From positions 1 to 5,830 of the forward strand of contig JAJYDI010000110.1 in assembly GCA_021777635.1 (NCBI GenBank): a stretch of 5,830 nucleotides of DNA, written 5' to 3'. This DNA is from Pseudomonadota bacterium. Its GTDB lineage: Bacteria; Pseudomonadota; Gammaproteobacteria; Xanthomonadales; Rhodanobacteraceae. The notes below the pieces were generated by a model. It did not search any database. It saw only the letters and a list, made by a program, of their open reading frames with translations, and was not told the origin of the DNA. Position numbers and translations under genes: made by a program. Below are positions 1 to 4,388 of the stretch, piece after piece (positions within the stretch are counted from its first letter, which is position 1; each line of letters starts with the position of its first letter).

Positions 1-784
1 CAGGGTGATCGGCTGCTTCGGCCTGACCGAACCGCACGGCGGCTCCGATCCCGGCAACATGAAGACGCATGCCAGACGCGACGGCGGCGACTGGATCCTC
101 AACGGCGCCAAGATGTGGATCACCAATGGCGGCCTGGCGCACATCGCGATCGTCTGGGCGATGACCGACGAGGGCATCCAGGGCTTCCTCGTCGAGCGTG
201 GAATGAAGGGCTTCGAAACCCGCGACATCCACCGCAAGATGTCGCTGCGTGCCTCGGTCACCAGCGAGCTGTTCTTCGACCACGTGCGCGTGCCGGACGC
301 CAATCGCCTGCCCGGGGTCAGGGGCCTCAAGGGTCCGCTGGGCTGCCTGACGCAGGCGCGCTACGGCATCACCTGGGGTCCGATCGGTGCGGCCATCGCC
401 TGCTCCAGCCAGGCGATCGACTACGCCAGGGAGCGCATCATCTTCGGCAAGCCCATCGCCGCCACCCAGGCCGTGCAGCTCAAGCTCGCCGACATGGCCC
501 GGCGCATCACGCTGGCGCAGCTGCTGTCACTGCAGCTTGGGCGCCTGAAAGACGCCGGCAGGATGCAGCCGACCCAGGTCAGCCTGGCCAAGTGGAACAA
601 TGTGCGCATGGCCATCGACATCGCTCGCGAGGCGCGCGATATTCTCGGCGGCGCCGGCATCACCGTCGAGTACGTGCCGATCCGGCATGCACTCAACCTT
701 GAATCGGTGATCACCTACGAGGGCACCGAGACCGTGCATCAGCTGGTCGTCGGCCGCGAAATCACCGGCATCAACGCATTCTGA
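1..784 (+). CDS. gcdH: Glutaryl-CoA dehydrogenase, C-terminal two-thirds (5' end outside window)
   Basis: FAD-dependent acyl-CoA dehydrogenase family enzyme that oxidises and decarboxylates glutaryl-CoA to crotonyl-CoA in lysine/tryptophan (and some aromatic) catabolism, passing electrons via ETF to the quinone pool. The reading frame is open at the left edge (first full codon at position 2), so the GTG at 5 is internal, not a start. About 260 residues are visible of a usual ~390. Seen in order: the flavin-site motif GCFGLTEPHGGSDP, WITNG, the beta-domain stretch KMSLRAS, ARYGITWG, the helical domain with LQLGRLKD, DIAREARDILGGAGI, and TYEGT, whose Glu (about residue 240 of the visible part) is the expected catalytic base. 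It ends GREITGINAF, nearly as in human GCDH (recalled GRAITGIQAF). The match to GCDH is better than to generic acyl-CoA dehydrogenases. The substrate-binding Arg/Ser of the N-terminal domain lie outside the window, so decarboxylating activity cannot be confirmed. The next gene starts 9 nt after the stop. Confidence 0.93.
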   Translation, partial: RVIGCFGLTEPHGGSDPGNMKTHARRDGGDWILNGAKMWITNGGLAHIAIVWAMTDEGIQGFLVERGMKGFETRDIHRKMSLRASVTSELFFDHVRVPDANRLPGVRGLKGPLGCLTQARYGITWGPIGAAIACSSQAIDYARERIIFGKPIAATQAVQLKLADMARRITLAQLLSLQLGRLKDAGRMQPTQVSLAKWNNVRMAIDIAREARDILGGAGITVEYVPIRHALNLESVITYEGTETVHQLVVGREITGINAF

Positions 785-793
785 GGATTCGCC

Positions 794-1243
794 ATGCAGC
801 TTCGTCGCAGCGCCATCGCCGTTTCCCTGCTCGTTCTCTCGATCGCCGCGCAGGCACAGGCTCCGGCTGCGCCGGTCGGCCCGCCGATCAACCCCAATGC
901 GCTGCACGTGGCGCTCAGCTCGCTGCTGCTGGCCTCGGTCAAGGCGTCGGTCGCCAACGCCATGATCGCCAACGGCAGGGCTCCGGCCAGCAACGCGGCC
1001 GCCAAGGTCGGTGCGCCCGACTACCTCACCAGCAACGAGATCAGCCATATCGTGGTCGGCGCCGGCGGCGTGCTGAACGTCGGTTTCACCGGTGCCGTGA
1101 GCCCCGACGCGGTCGCTGTGACGCTGACACCGAAGCTCGATGCCGGCCGCCGCTCGGTCAGCTGGAGCTGTGTCAGCAGCAGCATCCCCGAGATCGCCAA
1201 GGTCGAGTCCGAGTGCCGTTACGTGCCGGCGGCGGGCCACTGA
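794..1243 (+). CDS. Secreted protein with a type IV pilin-like globular domain
   Basis: 149 residues. Residues 1-21 look like a Sec signal peptide: MQLRR, a hydrophobic core (about 7-18), then AQA with likely cleavage after Ala21. The mature part resembles the C-terminal two-thirds of a type IVa major pilin. It has a helix-like stretch (about 36-59) running into NGRAPASNAAAKVGAP, a region matching the pilin pattern ISHIVVGAGGVLNVGF, then VAVTLTPKLDAG, SVSWSC and a final ECRYVPA. Cys126 and Cys141 would form the disulfide-bonded D-loop of pilins. What is missing is the prepilin leader and the GFTLIE-type hydrophobic helix, so it should not be a PilD substrate or assemble as a normal pilin. A soluble periplasmic or secreted role is inferred; the function is unknown. 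The SD-like GAGG (783-786) overlaps the gcdH stop and sits 7 nt before this ATG, implying co-transcription and probable translational coupling with gcdH. The pilin relation rests on motif reading, not a search. Confidence 0.78.
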   Translation: MQLRRSAIAVSLLVLSIAAQAQAPAAPVGPPINPNALHVALSSLLLASVKASVANAMIANGRAPASNAAAKVGAPDYLTSNEISHIVVGAGGVLNVGFTGAVSPDAVAVTLTPKLDAGRRSVSWSCVSSSIPEIAKVESECRYVPAAGH

Positions 1244-1270
1244 GGGTTGCCTGCGGCCGTCTCCGCCGCG

Positions 1271-1318
1271 GCCTTGATCCAGGACAAGGCGGGCCTGACT
1301 TCGCCGCGGTATCAAGGC
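1271..1318. repeat. 8-bp inverted repeat GCCTTGAT / ATCAAGGC
   Basis: Perfect arms at 1271-1278 and 1311-1318, separated by 32 nt, in the gap before the chorismate mutase-UbiT gene. The arms include TTGAT and ATCAA, AT-rich words that stand out in this GC-rich DNA and equal the half-sites of an FNR/Anr box. GC-rich flanks (CCGCCGCG on the left, GGCGG on the right) could extend the pairing imperfectly. No T-run follows, so it is a poor terminator candidate. It may be an operator pair or chance. Confidence 0.5.
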
Positions 1319-1322
1319 GGCG
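1274..1322 (+). promoter_or_regulatory. Candidate FNR/Anr-activated (class II) promoter for the chorismate mutase-UbiT gene
   Basis: TTGAT-CCAG-GACAA at 1274-1287 matches 8 of 10 defined bases of the FNR box TTGAT-N4-ATCAA (left half 5/5, right half 3/5). TATCAA at 1310-1315 is a 4/6 match to the -10 consensus. If transcription starts at 1322, the -10 lies at -12 to -7 and the FNR-like box is centred at -41.5, the geometry of class II FNR promoters. In E. coli the O2-independent ubi genes are known to respond to FNR. Weak points: the right half-site is poor, and the predicted leader would be only 13 nt, with the SD at its very 5' end. Inference only. Confidence 0.35.
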
Positions 1323-1326
1323 GAGG
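1322..1326 (+). promoter_or_regulatory. Shine-Dalgarno GGAGG for the chorismate mutase-UbiT gene
   Basis: GGAGG lies 8 nt before the ATG at 1335 and fixes that start. The start is also supported because the mutase domain then begins with the expected short leader and aligns from residue 13. It directly follows and partly overlaps the GC-rich extension of the upstream inverted repeat, so pairing there could mask it. Confidence 0.8.
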
Positions 1327-1334
1327 TTCCGCCC

Positions 1335-2222
1335 ATGTCGCTTGCCTTGCCGTTGCCCCCCGCGGGCCATCGTTTCCTGATCGATCGGATCGATGACGCC
1401 CTGATCGACGGACTCGCGCTGCGTCAGCGCATCGTAGCGTCGCTGACCGCGCGCAAGCAGCGCGACGGCTTGCCGTTGCGCGACCCCGCCCGCGAGGAGC
1501 AGGTGCAGGAGCGCGCGCGCCGGCGCGCGGCGCGGCGGCATCTCGATCCTGCCGACGGCGAGCGGCTGATGCGCACGGCGATCGACTGCGCGCTGGCGCA
1601 GCAGCAGCGCACGGGCGCGGCGGCGGCATCCGCCGCGGACCGGACGTCGGCGTTCGCGGACGCCTGGCGCCAGCGCCTGCTGGGCCTGCTGCCGCCACCG
1701 CAGCGTCTGGCACTGCCGCTGCGGGCCGTGCCCGACGTCTGGCAGCGGCGGCTTCTGGAGGCGGTCACCCAGAGCGTGCTGCAGGCGCCGCTGCGGGCCG
1801 GCAAGCTGGCGTTCCTGGTCGATCGCCGCATCGCCATCGAGGTGACCGACCTTGATCTGCGCTGGGTGCTGACCGCGCAGGCCGATCGCCTGCGCACCTG
1901 CGAACGCAGCGCCCCGGCCGCAGCGGCCGTGCGCGGGCGCGCGCTGGAGTTCCTGCTGCTGGCCAGTCGCCTCGAGGACGCCGATACGCTGTTTTTCCAG
2001 CGTCGCCTGGCGCTGACCGGCGACACCGAACTGGGTTTGACCGCGCGCAACCTGCTCGATCAGCTGCCCTGGGAGTCGATCCCGCTCGCGCTGCGCATCG
2101 CACTGCATCGCGCCGCACGTTTCGCCGCCGTCGCGCGCGATGCCCACGCCGCGCGCAGGGCGCCCGCTGCGGTCGCGCTCACGCGGGTGCCTGAACCGGT
2201 GTCGCGACTTCCGCTGCCCTAA
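1335..2222 (+). CDS. ubiT: Chorismate mutase (AroQ class)-UbiT fusion, O2-independent ubiquinone biosynthesis accessory protein
   Basis: 295 residues, two domains. Residues ~12-92 are an AroQ (all-helical) chorismate mutase, aligning ungapped to the E. coli PheA mutase domain at an offset of +2. Arg13, Arg30, Lys41, Asp50, Arg53, Glu54 and Gln90 correspond to E. coli Arg11, Arg28, Lys39, Asp48, Arg51, Glu52 and Gln88; only Ser84 is changed (Ala86). The motif GLPLRDPAREE is diagnostic. Residues ~93-108 form an Ala-rich linker. Residues ~111-275 are UbiT, an SCP2-type lipid-binding domain, with LAFLVDRRIAIEVTDLDLRW and DTLFFQRRL-ALTGDTELGL (217-235), the UbiT signature; a ~20-residue Ala/Arg/Pro tail follows. 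E. coli UbiT is ~174 aa and lacks the mutase. UbiT is required with UbiU/UbiV for anaerobic ubiquinone synthesis; the mutase should convert chorismate to prephenate. AroQ mutases dimerise with shared active sites, so the fusion probably dimerises UbiT. The gene converges on ubiV. Domain calls are strong; the purpose of the fusion is inferred. Confidence 0.9.
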   Translation: MSLALPLPPAGHRFLIDRIDDALIDGLALRQRIVASLTARKQRDGLPLRDPAREEQVQERARRRAARRHLDPADGERLMRTAIDCALAQQQRTGAAAASAADRTSAFADAWRQRLLGLLPPPQRLALPLRAVPDVWQRRLLEAVTQSVLQAPLRAGKLAFLVDRRIAIEVTDLDLRWVLTAQADRLRTCERSAPAAAAVRGRALEFLLLASRLEDADTLFFQRRLALTGDTELGLTARNLLDQLPWESIPLALRIALHRAARFAAVARDAHAARRAPAAVALTRVPEPVSRLPLP

Positions 2223-2305
2223 TTTGCGGGCGTGGGCGAACGCATGACTCACGAGCAGAGCGGTCGCTCGCCTGCAGCGGCGGCCTTGGGTCGCCCACCC
2301 TTGGG

Positions 2306-2339
2306 GCACCGTGGGCAGCCGAGCGCAACCAGACGGTGC
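2306..2339. repeat. 7-bp inverted repeat GCACCGT / ACGGTGC
   Basis: Perfect 7-bp arms (2306-2312 and 2333-2339) with a 20-nt loop, 84 nt downstream of the ubiT-fusion stop. Could be part of a transcript end. There is no poly-T after it. Confidence 0.4.
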
Positions 2340-2343
2340 GGAG

Positions 2344-2403
2344 CTTGCCCGCGACAGGCAAGGGGCGTTCGGTTGGCGGGAAGGCACGCCCCCGCGGCAA
2401 GGG
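2344..2403. repeat. Overlapping hairpins with a duplicated GGCAAGGG arm
   Basis: CTTGCC (2344-2349) can pair with either of two GGCAAG copies (2357-2362 and 2396-2401), both within the direct repeat GGCAAGGG (2357-2364, 2396-2403). A separate stem, GGGGCGT/ACGCCCC (2362-2368/2386-2392), lies between the copies. The short pairing (6 bp, 7-nt loop) and the longer nested pairing, where CTTGCC plus CGCG meets CGCGGCAAG, are mutually exclusive. It lies just past the ubiV stop, so it would form the 3' end of the ubiDUV transcript. Folding energy was not computed. Confidence 0.45.
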
Positions 2404-2409
2404 ATCCGT

Positions 2410-3327
2410 TCAGCGCGCGGCGAGGGGTGCCCCCGGGCGCTGGCGCAGCGGGTCTTGATGGGGCGGTCCCGCTGAGCGCATGCCGGCCTCGCCGTGCCAG
2501 TAGCCGTTGCAATCGCCGCGGCGCTGCGTCGGCGGCTGCGCCAGCGCGGCGCGGAAATAGGCGACCGTGTCGGCCATGCCCTGCGGCTGCGGATACAGGC
2601 GCAGCAGGTTGACGCCGGCCGCGCGCAGCTGATCGATCTCGGGCGCCAGATCGCAGACGGCCTCGCTCTGCACCTGGATGCCGTTGATGCGCAGGAACGG
2701 CGCGCCTTCGCGCGTTGCCAGCGTCAGGCCCTCGGGATCGTCGAGGCAGCGGAAGGCGCAATCGTCCTTGGCGAGGTCGTGCGCGCGGGCGGTGAAGCAG
2801 CGCGCCGAGTAGGCCAGCGGCAGGCGGCCCCAGGCGATCAGCTCGATTTCCGGCAGCATGCCCGCATCCGCCGCCTGGCGGATCTCCGCGAGCTGCTCGC
2901 GGCCCTGCTCGACGCCGGGCACCCAGCGCGTCATGCCGGCCCGGCGCAGCAGCGCCAGCGCGCGCTGGTTGTAGAGGTTGACGCCGGGCCCGGCGACGAA
3001 CGGCAGGCCGCGCTCGCGCAGCAGCTGCACGGCGGACATGTCGTTGGCCTCGACCGCGAACTCGCCGTTGCCGACCAGGCGCTTCAGGCTGGCCAGCTCC
3101 GACTCGGCCTCGATCAGCGTCAGCGCCGACAGCACCACTTCGCGTCCGGTTGCGGCCAGTTCGCGCGCCAGCGCCAGCCAGTCGCCGCCGCGCAGCTCGC
3201 GGCGCTTGCTGCACACGGTTTCACCGAGGTAGATCGCGTCCAGCGGCAGCTCCGCCATCGCGGCATAGAAATCGAGCACCTGCCGGCGCGGCCAGAAGTA
3301 CTGCAAGGGTCCCAGGGTCAGGCGCAT
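2410..3327 (-). CDS. ubiV: UbiV, U32-family 4Fe-4S subunit for O2-independent ubiquinone hydroxylation
   Basis: 305 residues. UbiV forms a heterodimer with UbiU that adds hydroxyl groups to the ubiquinone ring without oxygen. The protein tracks E. coli UbiV (about 292 aa) from its start (MRLTLGPLQYFWPR) through DAIYLGETVCSKRR, GNGEFAVEANDMSAV, LPFVAGPGVNLYN, LPLAYSARCFTARAHD, INGIQ and GDCNGYWHG. The four cluster ligands known from E. coli UbiV (Cys39, 180, 193, 197) correspond to Cys39, Cys177, Cys190 and Cys194, with identical C-x12-C-x3-C spacing. The frame stays open upstream to 3639, but that would overlap ubiU and lacks family similarity, so the ATG at 3327 is chosen. It lies 8 nt after the ubiU stop; the SD is weak (GAG), so it is probably translated by coupling. 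A 20-odd-residue Pro/Arg-rich C-terminal tail after GEAGM is longer than in E. coli. Often mislabelled as a peptidase or collagenase. Confidence 0.96.
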   Translation of the reverse strand: MRLTLGPLQYFWPRRQVLDFYAAMAELPLDAIYLGETVCSKRRELRGGDWLALARELAATGREVVLSALTLIEAESELASLKRLVGNGEFAVEANDMSAVQLLRERGLPFVAGPGVNLYNQRALALLRRAGMTRWVPGVEQGREQLAEIRQAADAGMLPEIELIAWGRLPLAYSARCFTARAHDLAKDDCAFRCLDDPEGLTLATREGAPFLRINGIQVQSEAVCDLAPEIDQLRAAGVNLLRLYPQPQGMADTVAYFRAALAQPPTQRRGDCNGYWHGEAGMRSAGPPHQDPLRQRPGAPLAAR

Positions 3328-3335
3328 GGGCGGAC

Positions 3336-4331
3336 TCAGTGCCAGGAACGGTGGTAGGGACCGAGGGTGGTCTGCGTGCCTTCGGCGACGCGCGCAAGCG
3401 CGGCCTGCCAGTCCGGCTCGACGCGGAAGCCGGCCGGATCGGACTGCACGCGGTCGATCGCGCGGCGCCAGACTGCGGCGACGGCGCCGACATAGGCCGG
3501 GCTGCGCTGGCGGCCCTCGATCTTGAGCGCGGCGATGCCGCAGGCGGCGAGGCGCGGCAACAGGTCCAGCGTGTTGAGGCTGGTCGGTTCTTCCAGCGCG
3601 TGGAAGGTTTCGCCGCGGACCAGGTAGCGGCCCTTGCACACGGTCGGATAGCCGGCCGCCTCACCATTGGCGAAGCGGTCGATCAGCACGTCGTTGAGAC
3701 GCACGCTGCGGCCGTCCGCGGTTTCGTCCCAGCGCACGAATTTCGCCGGCGAGCAGACGCCGTGGCGGTTGGGCGAGGCGCCGGTGACGTAGCTCGACAG
3801 CTGGCAGCGACCCTCGACCATGATGCACAGGCTGCCGAAGGCGAAGGTCTCCAGCGGCACCGGCGACTTCTCGGCCAGACGCTCGACCTGCTGCATCGCC
3901 AGCACCCGCGGCAGTACCGCGCGGCTGATGCCGAACTCCTCGACGTAGAAGCGCAGCGCGGCGTGGGTGGTGGCCGAACTCTGTACCGACAGGTGCCGCG
4001 GCAGCGCGGGGTAGTGCCGTGCGGCATAGTCGAGGACCGCGAGCTCGGCGATGATCAGCGCGTCCACGGCCAGGTCCGCGGCGCGCTCCACCGCGGCTTC
4101 CCAGTGTCCGAGCTGCGCCGGGGTCGGGTAGGTATTGAGCGCGACGTAGATCTTGCGGCCGCGCGCGTGGGCATAGGCGATGCCGCTGCGCAGATCGGCC
4201 TCGTCGAAATTGAGGCCTGGGAACGCGCGCGCATTGGTGGCGTCACGGAAGCCCACGTACACCGCATCGGCGCCGTGATCCACGGCTGCCTGCAGCGAGG
4301 GCAGGCTCCCGGCGGGGCAGACGAGTTGCAT
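3336..4331 (-). CDS. ubiU: UbiU, U32-family 4Fe-4S subunit for O2-independent ubiquinone hydroxylation
   Basis: 331 residues, exactly the E. coli UbiU length and alignable without gaps as recalled. Partner of UbiV in anaerobic ring hydroxylation of ubiquinone precursors. Seen: MQLVCPAGSLPSLQAAVDHG, DAVYVGFRDATNARAFPGLN, the U32-family core FAFGSLCIMVEGRCQLSSY, GVCSPAKFVRW, GYPTVCKGRYLV, LEEPTSLNTLDLLP, KIEGRQRSPAYV and a C-terminal EGTQTTLGPYHRSW. The four cluster cysteines of E. coli UbiU (169, 176, 193, 232) fall at the same numbers here. A strong SD, AGGAGG (minus strand, 4341-4336), lies only 4 nt before the ATG; its overlapping GAGG gives a more usual 7 nt. It is preceded by ubiD (57-nt gap) and followed by ubiV (8-nt gap), all one direction, so an operon ubiD-ubiU-ubiV is likely. 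It has no signal peptide, so it is cytosolic. Confidence 0.97.
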   Translation of the reverse strand: MQLVCPAGSLPSLQAAVDHGADAVYVGFRDATNARAFPGLNFDEADLRSGIAYAHARGRKIYVALNTYPTPAQLGHWEAAVERAADLAVDALIIAELAVLDYAARHYPALPRHLSVQSSATTHAALRFYVEEFGISRAVLPRVLAMQQVERLAEKSPVPLETFAFGSLCIMVEGRCQLSSYVTGASPNRHGVCSPAKFVRWDETADGRSVRLNDVLIDRFANGEAAGYPTVCKGRYLVRGETFHALEEPTSLNTLDLLPRLAACGIAALKIEGRQRSPAYVGAVAAVWRRAIDRVQSDPAGFRVEPDWQAALARVAEGTQTTLGPYHRSWH

Positions 4332-4351
4332 GCATCCTCCTCGGGCGATGG

Positions 4352-4382
4352 GCGGCAGGCGCGAGCGTGAGCGCGCCGCCGC
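4352..4382. repeat. GC-rich hairpin between ubiD and ubiU
   Basis: GGCGCG (4358-4363) pairs with CGCGCC (4372-4377) around an 8-nt loop. After a one-base bulge (4357) the stem continues for 5 bp (4352-4356 with 4378-4382), filling much of the 57-nt ubiD-ubiU gap. No T-run follows on the minus strand, so it is more likely an mRNA stability or processing element than a terminator. It ends about 10 nt upstream of the ubiU SD. Confidence 0.5.
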
Positions 4383-4388
4383 GCCGGT

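Larger units (their letters stand above)
2223..2409. other. Convergent intergenic region with multiple inverted repeats
   Basis: 187 bp between the stop of the ubiT fusion (2222) and the stop of ubiV (2410). No convincing gene. It holds several possible hairpins: CGAGC/GCTCG (2252-2256 with 2266-2270), GCACCGT/ACGGTGC (2306-2312 with 2333-2339), CTTGCC/GGCAAG (2344-2349 with 2357-2362) and GGGGCGT/ACGCCCC (2362-2368 with 2386-2392). None is followed by a T-run on either strand, so intrinsic termination is not demonstrated. Bidirectional termination or Rho-dependent ends are likely by position. Confidence 0.6.

Noticed and set aside
794..1243. Ordinary type IV prepilin
   Set aside because: No G-F-T-L-I-E type cleavage site or long N-terminal hydrophobic helix; the leader ends in an AQA signal peptidase I site.
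1173..2387. Long minus-strand open frame opposite the CM-UbiT gene
   Set aside because: Arg/Gln/Gly-rich translation with no recognisable domain; it is the GC-driven shadow of a plus-strand gene with clear family matches.
2306..2403. Intrinsic terminator
   Set aside because: Stems are present but no T-run follows on either strand, so only inverted repeats are claimed.
3328..3639. N-terminal extension of ubiV by 104 codons
   Set aside because: It would overlap ubiU and encodes Arg/Pro-rich sequence unlike any UbiV; the family start is the ATG at 3327.
2410..4331. Calling the two U32-family genes peptidases or collagenases
   Set aside because: The four cluster cysteines in each, and the close match to UbiU and UbiV, support the ubiquinone role; no protease function is supported.
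3150..4370. Long plus-strand open frame opposite ubiU and ubiV
   Set aside because: Low-complexity composition and no family motifs, while the minus strand carries ubiU and ubiV with intact cysteine ligands.
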